From assembly GCA_025504975.1 (NCBI GenBank), contig JANUWI010000009.1, positions 248,001-312,000 on the forward strand: a stretch of 64,000 nucleotides of DNA, in the 5' to 3' direction. The notes under the pieces were generated by a model. That model worked only from the letters and a program-made list of their open reading frames with translations, searched no databases and had not been told where the DNA came from. The position numbers and the translations under genes were made by a program. Positions 42,942 to 53,523 of the stretch are shown here, one piece after another (the first letter of the stretch is position 1; every line of letters starts with the position of its first letter). Origin of the DNA: Plenodomus lindquistii. Taxonomy: Eukaryota; Ascomycota; Dothideomycetes; Pleosporales; Leptosphaeriaceae.

Positions 42942-45900
42942 ATGGCTGATCAAGGCCGAGGTGGTGGACGCGGTGGACGAGGTGAATTTCGCGGACGTGG
43001 TGGAGGTGACCGCGGTAACTTTGGTGGCGGCGGAAGAGGACGAGGAGATTTTGGTGGAGGCGGTGACCGAGGACGAGGAGGTTTCCGTGGTGGCGCCCCC
43101 AGAGGAGGTGGTCCTGGCGGTGGTCGAGGAGGGTTTGGTGAAGCTCCCAGAGTCTTTGGGTGAGTACCTCGCAGTTTATTGTACCCGTGAAACCTTCTGA
43201 CCGCGAATACAGCAATGGCAAGTTTCCACAGCCTGACGCTACGGTGACAAAGCTCGAAAATGAAATGGTCAAGAGCAGCCTGGAGACTGCTCTCGCCGGA
43301 ACTGCTCTCGACATCAAACTCCCGTCACGTCCAGCGTATGGTACAGCTGGAAAACCAATTGTTCTCTTCACCAACTACTTCCAACTCGAAGGGATAAAGG
43401 CCGATACCATCTTGTACCGATACTCGGTCGCGATCAGCGACTCCGACCTCCCCAAACCGAGGAAACGACGTGTTGTCGAGCTCTTGCTCGAAACAGAACC
43501 TTTCAAAGGACGCAAGATCGCCACTGATGGCGCGCAAATTCTCATCTCGTCAGAAAAGATCCCCCTCGATAGTGACCGGCCATCATTTTCGATTGAATGG
43601 TATCCAAAGGACGGAGAGCCAATCCCCGCCCCGGCCGCTGACGATGACGACAAGCGGAAAGAATTTCGCAGGAAGTCCACGTATCGTGTTCTTGTGGAAG
43701 AGCTCGGTACAGTGTCGTTGAGCGAGCTTTTGAAGGATCTGGCACAGCCGACGTCGACCTATCCTCTGAAGCTTGAAACAATACAGGCACTAAATGTCAT
43801 CATGGGACACGGGCCTGGCAACGACTTGAACATTGCCACAGCGGGAGGTAACAAACATTATCCATTTGGCTCTCACTCACAAGTCCAAATCCAAGAGCTG
43901 GGATCTGGGTTGCAGGCTCTCCGTGGATACTTCTCTAGTGTTCGAACAAGTGTCAATCGTATACTTGTCAACGTGAACGTCGCTACTGGTGCTTTCTACA
44001 AGGCAGGTCCCTTGGTGGAGGTCATGAGAGAGGTTGGTGGTGGTTCATCACCGGCCAATGACTTCCAACACAGGCGACTAGCTGCGTTCTTCCGCAAGCG
44101 TCGAATCGAGACAAATTACATTCACGATACGGACAACAAGGGCAAGGTCAAGATGGGAAAGCAGGGCCCATTGACTAAGAGAAAGGTCCACACCATTTTT
44201 GACCTTTCGCCATTCAATAGACATGCCGAGAATACCACCTTTCCCGAAGTCGGCAAGGAAGGCAGGGTCACGCAAGTGTCTGTGAAGGACTATTTCCTCC
44301 GCAAATACCAGATTCAACTGAAATTACCTACAGCTCCGTTGGTCAACTACGGTTCTCAAAAGGAACCTAAGTGGATCCCAGCAGAACTTTGTTACATACT
44401 GCCTGGTCAACTTGCAAAACGCCTCTTACTCGGTCCGCAAACCAGCGAGATGATCAGGTTTGCGGCGCGTCGTCCTCACATGAACGCAGAGTCAATTACC
44501 GGCCATGGTCTGCTTGTCACCAAGATCAACCCAGTGTCCAACGGTTTGAACACCAACTTGGCGCCGTTCGGGATCAAAGTCGCCACAAACCTGTTGACCG
44601 TTCCGGGCCGCATCTTAACTCCTCCTGATCTCCTCTACAAAGGTCAGAAGACATGTAGACCCAACAACGGTGCTTGGAATCTCGATCCTAGGTCACTCGG
44701 GCAGCAGCCTTTCCGACATGTAGCGAAGACTTTGGTATCTTGGAACACCGTCGTGATCAATTCCGGCAATCGCGACACGATTTATGGCGGTGTCAACGCG
44801 ACCGTGGGTCATCTACACGCCTTTAGGCAGACTCTGATGACGTACGGTCTCAACCCGGGCCCTGTTCAGGATCCTCTTGTTATCAATATTCCTCACGACG
44901 ATCTCACAAACAAGGACCTCGCCAAAGTTCAGGGCACAATCATGAAATCACTGCGGGATGGGTTCAAGGCCGCTAAACCAAGCTTCTTGTTCTTCCTACT
45001 GCCCAGCGACAGTGCAGTCTTGTACGATTCCATCAAGTTGGTGTGCGACTTCCAACTTGGCATCCCGAATATCTGCAACATCGGGAGCAAGTTCTCCAAA
45101 GACAAGGGTCAAATGCAGTACTTTGCCAATGTGGCGATGAAGTTCAACCAGAAACTCGGTGGTGTCAATCACACTGTCGAGCTGAAGAAGATGTCTCCGC
45201 TGGACGCGCAGACTATTCTTTTCGGTATCGATGTCACCCATCCTTCCCCAGGAAGTGCAGAGACAGCCCCCAGTATCGCTGGTGTTGTGGCATCGGTCGA
45301 CTCCATGTTCTCGCAATACCCTGCCAGTATGCGAACGCAAAAGGGCCGGCAAGAGATGGTGGACGCACTGGACGAGATGATTATCGAGCGCCTTAAGCTC
45401 TGGCAGAAGCGCAATCAGAACCGTCTGCCCAACAAAGTCATCGTCTACCGCGACGGTGTCTCAGAAGGCCAGTACAAAATCGTGCTCGAACAAGAGTACC
45501 CGGCCTTCAAGAAGGCATTTGACAAGCTGTATGGCGCCGAGCCAAAACACCCCAAGATCTCCATCGTGATGGTTGGCAAACGTCACCACACTCGCTTCTA
45601 CAACACCACCCTAGAAGATACGGACGGCAAGACCGGCAACCCCAAGCCCGGAACCGTCGTAGACCGCGGTGTCACCGGCGAGAAGCTCTTCGACTTCTTT
45701 CTGCTCGCACACCAGGGTCTCCAGGGTACATCCAAGCCCGCCCATTACGTTGTGCTTCGCGACGACATCAAGCTCGGGGCCGACCAGCTGCAGAGTCTGA
45801 CCCACAGTCTGTGCTACACCTTTGCCCGCGCAACCCGCTCCGTGAGTATCTGCCCCCCAGCATACTACGCCGATCTCCTATGCGAGCGCGGTCGCTCGTA

Positions 45901-46003
45901 TCTGCACGGTGTACTGAAGGGCGATGGCGCCGTCCCGTTCACGCAGAACCAGTGGCACAAGGATGTCCATCCTGCGCTCATGGAGACCATGTACTACCTC
46001 TAA
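42942..46003 (+). CDS. Argonaute (AGO/QDE-2-type) with intact slicer tetrad
   Basis: This is the small-RNA-guided nuclease of the RNA-silencing effector complex. Exons 42942..43159 and 43213..46003 (GTGAGT donor, ATACAG acceptor, phase 2) give 1002 aa. The first 72 residues are almost pure RGG/FGG repeats, a known RNA-binding and arginine-methylation tail in AGO proteins. Then come the N, linker, PAZ, Mid and PIWI domains. The catalytic tetrad is complete: Asp746 (FGIDVTHPSP), Glu787 (GRQEMV), Asp820 (VYRDGVSEGQ) and His917 (PAHYVVL). PIWI ends with RATRSVSICPPAYYADLLCERGR and the C-terminal MYYL. This implies slicing competence. It resembles the QDE-2/AGO group, but which fungal paralogue it is (quelling or meiotic type) needs a tree. 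Confidence 0.96.
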
Positions 46004-46751
46004 GTACCTTACTGTCCCCCCCCCCCCACCCTATTCGCCTCCCAGCGAACCGACCATTCATTTGACGAGCCTCTAAGACCCGCGGGTCTTGGAGGCTTCA
46101 CTGAGCCATTCAGCAATCTTACGTTGCAAGCATCGTCCTACGTACTTCTCGCAAGCACACTAGGATGATGTATCTGGCCAGACGTGTACTCCTATGCTGG
46201 AGTGATGAGTATACCTGCTGGCCAGAATCCTGGGCAGTCCATTCATGATCATGGATGGTACTGCTCATCCCCCCCCCCCCCAACTTCCCCCAATCATGTC
46301 CACATTCTTTCATCAAGATGAAGGGGTGTGGAATGTCTCTGAGTATCCAGCATGTTCAACACTAGCTGGTTTCCTCGACATCCCCTTCCCCCTCTACACA
46401 TTCATTTCCTCGGCATGGTTAACGCTCATTTCAACATGGACGTACCAGTACCAGCCCGCTTGCAGATTTTGTTGGTGCAGACAGATTGGCCGATGAGCAT
46501 TGTTTTCTTTATTCTGTTTTCCTTTGGCTGTTGCGGTTTGGTTTGGTTTGGTTTGGATATTACATGTTGCATACATACATACATAAGATAGTACAACGTT
46601 ACATTATTGATAGTTAGTTCGTTCATCACTGCCATCGGTCTCTCTCTCTCTCTCCTCCTTCTTTCCCTACACCTTTGTGAATATATCTACTTGAAGGCCA
46701 TTTATTCGTGAGAAACTGACAGCGTTTCTCACCATTCATACAGCTTTGTCC

Positions 46752-46772
46752 TTTTTTTTTTTTTTTTTTTTT
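46752..46772. repeat. T21 homopolymer
   Basis: This is an uninterrupted run of 21 thymines in the Argonaute 3' flank. Its length may be variable or a sequencing artefact. Confidence 0.9.
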
Positions 46773-46990
46773 CAGGGCTCTCGGGTTTTTGAGCAACTGT
46801 GATGATCAACTGAGATGATTGTATTCTTATCGTATGCGGCAGAGCCAGACTGATGAATATCTTCTTCTGATAAAATCCTTACAATATACCCGGCTGAGAT
46901 ATTTGTATACCACATGTACGGGTCTTGATAGTACACTGTACATTGATGATTACAGTAGAGATGTTGATGTTGATGGGATATTGCTACATT

Positions 46991-47012
46991 ACACTACACT
47001 ACACTACACTAC
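46991..47012. repeat. (ACACT)4 pentanucleotide repeat
   Basis: There are four perfect units plus AC, in the same repeat-dense convergent region. It is intergenic. Confidence 0.9.
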
Positions 47013-47292
47013 AAAACAAACAGTAATGCAGGGAATGTACGTATAGACGCAAAGTGAGGAAGAAGAGGAAAGGGTAAAGAAAACGCCAATGTTGCCCCCT
47101 TCTTTCCCAACCCATCCCATCCAATCCCCATACAATCCAAATGTGCGACAACAACACTCATACGCCCTCATACGCCCAATCCCCCCCAAAACGCCAGCCA
47201 GGCATCCCATACCCAAAGTTCGCTGCGCTAACCCAGACAAAAAACAGACACAAAAATCAAGCTTCAAAAACAACATCCAACAAACAACGACG

Positions 47293-49262
47293 CTACTCCA
47301 CCCCCTCCCTCTCCTCCTCGTCATCCCTCCCCGACCCAATCCCCACCCACTTCCTCGGCTCCTCCCACATCTTCGCCAGCACCTTCTTCTTCTGCTCCTC
47401 CCTAACCCCCTTCAAAAAAGCATACGTACTCACAACATCAACCAACTGTCTCTCAACCCCAAAACTATTACTCTGCGCGCGTCGAATCAACGGACTCACA
47501 AGATTCTTCCTCGCCTTGTCAAGCTGATCCTGCACACTCTTGATAATCGCCACATGGTCGCGGAGCTCGACTTTATTGGACAAGGTATGCGTGCGCACGT
47601 CTTTGAGTAGTTTGAGGTTCTTTTCGTATTTGAGGAGGCGGGATTTATTGGGGATGAGGGTGCGCCACATGGAGGCGAGGAATTCGTCTTGTTGGTTGGA
47701 GAGACTGTCTTCTTCGCGGGCGACGGCGCGGTGGAGGTTTTGGAACTGCAGGTCCACGGATTCGAAGAGGGCGAAGAGCGTGTTGGCGTGCGTGACTTCG
47801 TTTTGGATGTTTTCTTCGAGAAGGCCGAGGAGGTGGTCGAAGGTGCGTTGGAGGGTTGCGCGTGAGCGCTCTTGGGTTGTGTGGCCTAGGACTGTGGAGA
47901 CGACGCGGCCCATGGTTGTGGGGGTGCCGGAGGATTCGAGGAGGCCGGCTTTGGAGAGGCCGACGTGGATGTTGCCGATTACAGTGTCGAGAATGCCGAA
48001 TTTGGGGCCCTGGATGGATTCGAGTTCGCGCCGGGTCCAGTCCATTGTGTAGAGAATGCTGTTGGGTGGGTTAGTACATGGAGAATGAATGAGCAGCAGG
48101 GTCAAAGGGGTGACATACGAATCCATATCTCCGTCTACGTTTGTGAAGAAGCTCCGTATCTTGTCGGAAAGGGTGCGGAGACTCAGGCCTAGGTCGTCTA
48201 GTTGGTCTACAATGACCGAGGTCGCAGACATGTTGCTTGCGCGCACGCTCTCTCCCAGGTCTTGAACAGCGACACTGGCCTCTCCCAGCTCGCGCGACCG
48301 CGGTATGACGGCCTCTGAGGCGTACAGGAGGGGCTCGAATTGGCGCGCCATGTTGGCGACGTTTGCGACATCCGGTATTAGCGTGGCAGTCCAGGGATGT
48401 ACGAGCAGCCATGAGAGGAACAGCATGCCGACAGTACATATGACATTTACTTTTGACCTGGTCAAGACGCGCGTGATGCCTGCAAAGGTGGAAATGGTAT
48501 CCTCGATTGGGGCGGTGCGGAACAGCGTCTCTCCTCTGAAGGCAAGTCGGAAGACTGCATGTGTCAGTACCCAGAGCGCAGCTTCGGGTTGTTCTACCTA
48601 CAGCCATCCGTCTGGTCCTGCTCTTCGTCGGGCGACACGTGCTCGGTCTGTGGCGCGCGCCGGCGCATGTCGGGCTCTTCTGCGGGGCTCTGTAGTCGCG
48701 ATGCGATGTTGTCCAAGTAGCTGCGCTCTTCCTCGGGTATGGGCTCAGGGCTTGTGCGCGGCGTTTGCTTGAGGGGCGACTCTGGCAGCGGTATGCGCGA
48801 GGGGGTGATTTCGCGGTCAGTGCGGTAGTACGAGGGCGAGCGCGACAGACTGCCCCGCGATGCGCCTTCGTGGAGCAGCGACTTGCGGTACCAGTGGTTG
48901 CTTGAATGCGACTTCTGCCACGCTGGGGGCGCCCAGGGCCCATCCGAGTCGACGTCCGAGTCGGCGTCGTCCTGTGGTGTGCTCCAGCGCGACGAGTGCA
49001 TGTTGGAGTGGCCGCTGTAGGCCGAATACATGCTGCGCTCGGGGTCAAAGGCCTCAAGCGACGCGCTAAGGGACGGGATATCGTGCTCGTAGAGGCGGCG
49101 CTCCATTGTGTCGACCATGGCTTTGTCCGAGTGTTTGCGCGCAAGCGTGGGCGTGGGCCGTGGGCTGGTGCGGCGGGGAGGCGGCGGTGGTGGTGGTGGT
49201 GCGTTTGGATGCGCGGTGAAGGCGGCGGGTTTCACGCAGCGTCGTCGAGGCTCTGCGCGCAC
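47293..49262 (-). CDS. Uncharacterised single-span membrane protein with coiled coils
   Basis: I do not recognise this family. Exons 49262..48602, 48554..48119 and 48058..47293 (phases 1 and 2) give 620 aa. Residues 1-220 are disordered, with a polyproline run (PPPPPPPP), Ser-rich acidic patches and an RSPSYYRTDRE stretch. A single hydrophobic helix, VICTVGMLFLSWLLVHPW, lies near residue 255. The remaining 350 residues are helical with heptad-like patterns (QDLGESVRASN, LDDLGLSLRTLSDKI, FDHLLGLLEENI, VQDQLDKARKNL). The C-terminus is acidic (GRDDEEEREGVE). A start at MVDTMERRLYEHD (residue 49) is possible; I kept the upstream ATG because the intervening frame is proline-rich and continuous. 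A membrane-anchored tether or nuclear-envelope role would be only a guess. Confidence 0.8.
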
Positions 49263-50447
49263 GGGGAGCGATGCTTGTGACGCGTGCGTGGGAGCGGTGT
49301 CTCAGCAATCGGTGCCTGGCATTCACGTGTAGATGCAATGGCGGCAGAGGGCGATTCATGGCTAGAAAGAGGTGCCCGTCGCCCAGGCGCCCTCTTGTCG
49401 GCGATAGGCTAGCCCGCAGCTGGACATGGGCGGCCAGCGTGTTTCCCAGGGTGCGCAGTGGGGTGAAACGGAGTGGCTGGGAGTGTCGCCATGGTTGGCT
49501 GTCGGCGCTCCAGGCTACTGCGGGGAAGCTGCTACCGCTCCCTACCGCACGCCCACCTTGCAGCTCCCATTCCGCAGAGGCCCTTGCTTGTCGCCATCTC
49601 TCTAAGCTTCTCACGCCGAGCAACTGCATGGTTTCCAGGCAGACACATCCTCTTCTCTGCTCATGCCTGTGAAGCTGCGACAGATCGAGGGGCGACAAGA
49701 GCGAGGTGGTGAACAGGGGGGGCGCGGGGGTCCGACACTCCGATTGGCCGACGACGTCTGAGGATCATGCACAACGTCATGTGCCCGATTACGATAAGTC
49801 ACTTGCAAGGAATCACTATCTACTGTGTAGACCATCTTGATCGCGTATACTATACTGTTATAAATCTTCAAGCCACTTTGTATTCTCCAGGACGTATTGT
49901 AACACGCAAGCAATTACTTGCGAGGACGTCATGGCCAACACGGTAAGCTGATGAGGCTACGAGCATGGGGTACTCAACCCTGTGGCCATCATAGTAGGAT
50001 CAAGTCGGCAACAAGTTTAAATGGCGGTGAAATCAAGCTGTATGGTTGGTTTCATAGTACCCTGATAAATGGGACCTGGAGTCTAGCGGATGTGATCTCT
50101 TCAAATATAGCTACAGTAAGAAGTGGACTGTTAATCAAGGCCAGACGTTGACTTGGTCCACCACGAGATATGGAGGGGCAGTATGTACGTTATTCAAATA
50201 TTTTTGAGTAAGTATGTGTTCACAAATGATATATCTGCATCTGCCCTCCAGGCACCTTGCACGAGGCCCTATAGCGTCGACAGTGCCATCATTACCATAC
50301 TTAATGCAGAAGCTATTCCATATCGCTACCTCTCAAATTGGCGCTCCAGTACCACGCGGACGTACCTGCATCTGGTGATGCTTATGGGGATTATCGCGGT
50401 ACCTAATATCACGTCAGTTCCACAACATATCAGTAGATATCCAGCAC
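49263..50447. other. Intergenic, 1.2 kb
   Basis: This is the promoter side of the coiled-coil membrane protein gene and the 3' flank of the aminotransferase gene. Sequence from about 49780 to 50400 is more AT-rich than its surroundings. No ORF with domains, RNA gene or repeat is recognised. Confidence 0.5.
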
Positions 50448-52323
50448 TTACTTCTTCACGATCCGCTCGATAGCATCAATGCCCTTCTCTAGCACATCCA
50501 TCCTTGGTCCGTAACTCAGTCTGACAAAGTGATGACACGGGCTGTCGAACAAATCTCTTCGTCGACTGGGGTTCAAGTCGAAGAAGATACCCGGCACAAC
50601 AATGACCTTCTCTTCCAAACACGCCTGGAAGAAGTTCAGTCCATCGTTGATGCCCTCAGGCATGCAGGTCAAGTCCAACCAAAGGTAGAACGTCGAGTTC
50701 GGCATGTACGGGAACTTGAAACCAATCTCCTGAAGCCGACCGATGGCATAGTCGCGCTTGGTACGGAAGTGCATCTGCAGAGCGCGCATCTCATTGCGCA
50801 CGCTTGGTGGCGACAGCATCTTTACAGCAGCTTCTTGAAAGGGCACATTGCAGCCTCCGTCGAGATAGGACCCGCAGGATCCAATGGCTTTGATGAACTC
50901 CTTGGGTCCGATGACCCATGCGACACGCCAGCCTGGGAGACGGAAACGCTTGGTCAGGCCGTCGATGATCAGAACGTCGTCTTCATCTACATCTTCAACG
51001 TTGTCGGCTGCCGAGATGACGGTTCCGTCGCAGTTTGTGGTGTAGTTGTACTACATTTTCAAGTCAGCAACCACAATAGCAACACTGTAGGATAGGTATA
51101 AACCAACGCCACTATAAAATTCATCGATAATTAACGTAGCTCTATCGCGACAGATGTTCTGAATCTGTGCGAGTTCAGGGTTGGTAACCATCTGGCCAGT
51201 TGGGTTCCGCGGGTTCGAAGTCAGAATGACTGAAGTGCCACGCGCAATCTCCTCAGCAATCTTGTCTGGCGACATGTGATACTGGTCTGCCTCTCCAAGA
51301 GGGACTGGAATCGGTGCAATGTTACGGAAGAGCGACAACATCTCGTTGTACGCGGTGTAGTCTACATCATGTCAGATCACGTGGCAGTATAGTGGCAGAA
51401 GATGGTGAAGACTGACCTGGAATGAAGAATCCAAGATAGCAGTTTCCAAGTACAGCAGCGATACGGATCAGACCTGCTCGTCCACCGGGAACAATGCAGA
51501 CGTTCTATCAAGTAGTGTCAGTCTCAACACTTCACACACAGACCGCGACCCACTCACCTCCCACGTATACTGGCTTTTTCGCCACTTACGATGATGATCA
51601 TTGTAAAGCGTCGCAACGGCTTCTCTCAACGGCCTGATACCAGCCGTGGGACCATATTCTCGTCCATGCGCACTAATGTCGACTTCCTTGGGCCGCTCAA
51701 AGCACCCCTCAATGCTATCATCCACCTCCGGCGCACCCTGACCCAAGTTCGCCCATTCCTCAGGGTGCTCGAGGAACCCGTATTTGTAGGCTTGTTCGGA
51801 GGTCCAGACTACACCTGTCGAGGCGCGTGTGGCATCGAGACCGGCGTGGGGCTTGTGGCCTTCGTGCGACTGGCGGAATTGACGATGGATCGAGGAGCCG
51901 AGTTCTAGGTTTGTAGCACTTAGTATTTGTTCTCAGACGTTTTGTGTAGATTGTAATGGGGTTTTGGTAAAATGGGGTTTGAGGGGATGCGGTTGCTGTG
52001 AGTTCCTGCTCCGGATCAATAGTGCCGGGTCGCCTTCATACATGACTGACAACAACACCTTTACGCAGGGCAAACATCATGTAACCAATCCAGCATATGC
52101 ATGTGCCAGATCCAGAAGTCTCCAACCATATCGTCGCCACCAAACCATGCCATTCTCCCCTACTATTCACCCCCAAAATTCGCAAAGCGTAAAGAAAAAA
52201 AAACCCCCCATGTCAAAAGAAAAATTCAAACTCACCACTCTCACTAGGATCCTTGGAGCTCGAAAATCTCCTCTGCGAAAACGCGCCTTTGAGAATATTC
52301 ACCTTATCTGCTGAAAACGACAT
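50448..52323 (-). CDS. Class I/II PLP-dependent aminotransferase
   Basis: This is a fold-type I aminotransferase of 459 aa. Exons are 52323..52236, 51904..51558, 51504..51417, 51361..51108 and 51050..50448; all phases agree. Key residues are SNPRNPTGQ (cofactor Asn), Asp254 and Tyr257 in LIIDEFYSG, the Schiff-base Lys293 in GLTKRFRLPGWRVAW, and the substrate-carboxylate Arg in HFVRLSYGP near the C-terminus. Exon 2 has no in-frame ATG before the conserved GQGAPEVDD, so an upstream exon is required. The chosen one (MSFSADKVNILKGAF...) is joined by a 331-nt intron, much longer than the others. Intron 4 starts GTTGGT, a weak donor, but the frame and the YNYTTN continuation support it. The amino donor is not known. 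Confidence 0.87.
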
Positions 52324-53523
52324 CTTGGCGTTGTCTTGTCGCTTCTATGCGGCTCTGCAATCAAGCTTTCGTCGCCCAGAGAAAAATAGAGGGGTTCTGA
52401 AAAGGTGGGGTAGATTTGCGTCCGCGGAGGGACGCCAGAGCAAAAGGGATCGGAGTCGGAGGAAGGACCCTGGATCAGAACCTTGAATGTTCAGCGAAGA
52501 CGCAGTCTGGCAAGCCGGCGACAGCAACAGCGAAGTGACGAGATGAAGAGGGAGAGAGATGTGTGTGGGGAAGACAAGGGCAACGACAGGTCGCAACACG
52601 AAGGCACGTCTTCGGCCTTTTATACGTTGCGCACTTACTGTGTATCGCTGGAGCTGCCCACAGTTTTACACTTCTCAGCTCCCGCTGACCATTCAATGCG
52701 TGTGCGTGGTCGTCTGCGATACGCTGCGTCGCGTTGCATCCACTACTTACACCCTACCTTGCCCGCGCATGAACTAGCCCCCTCGATCGCAGTCCTACAC
52801 CTTATCTGTTTAGCCCTGTTGCCCCATTGCTGTTCAAATTTCCAGCCACGGCGCAAAAAGCAAGTTGTACAGTAAGGTGCTGCCGCTGAAGAGGTATCAG
52901 ACAAGTCCCAGATGTAAAATGCAAGGACAGACCGATAAATGCCGCAAATGTCGCAAACAGCAATGTCTTGAATTCTAGGCATCCCCATCCCCTGTGTACT
53001 ATACAACGACACACCGCTGCTATTGCGTACATGTACTATATACTTTGGTGTATCCACAAGCCGTCATGTACGGCCCGTAGGATGTGGAGTCGGAGTCGGT
53101 GTATGGGAGTCTTGCATTAGTGGCAATCAGGGCCATGTAGGTTACTCAGCTGTGCATACATACTGTGGCGAATTGTAGGGGTCCTGCAGCAGATGCTTGC
53201 AGGACGTCTAGTTACGCCACTCAGGCAGAATCTCAACATGGTTCCCAAGTGCATCAAGATGTACGAGTCCGCTGCGACGCCTGTGTCAGTGATCTTTCAA
53301 TCGAAACGATCGCCACATTATACCCATTGCATCGCCTTACTTGGCTCACACAACAGGGGCATCGTTTTATCGGCGAAAAGTCACAATCGAGGTATGCAAA
53401 CGAAGCGCCGGTAAACGCACTCAAACAAGCTTTCAAATGTACCATCGTACAATTCTCTATATACCACCTAATATACACAAACCCCCCAGCCTCGAAAACA
53501 AAAGAAAATCCACCCGCGATACA
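52324..53523. other. Intergenic, 1.2 kb
   Basis: This is the promoter side of the aminotransferase gene and the 3' flank of the V-ATPase gene. Short ORFs on both strands show no recognisable domain. No RNA gene or long repeat is seen. Confidence 0.5.

Larger units (their letters stand above)
46004..47292. other. Convergent 1.3-kb intergenic region dense in simple repeats
   Basis: This is 3' flank for the Argonaute gene and for the coiled-coil membrane protein gene. It has C12 at 46016-46027, C13 at 46269-46281, GGTTT repeats near 46537-46553, (TC)8 at 46639-46654, T21 at 46752-46772 and (ACACT)4 at 46991-47012. No gene is supported. Confidence 0.7.

Noticed and set aside
48071..49144. A 357-residue Arg/Thr-rich minus-strand ORF
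   Set aside because: It overlaps the spliced coiled-coil membrane gene in another frame on the same strand and has low-complexity shadow composition.
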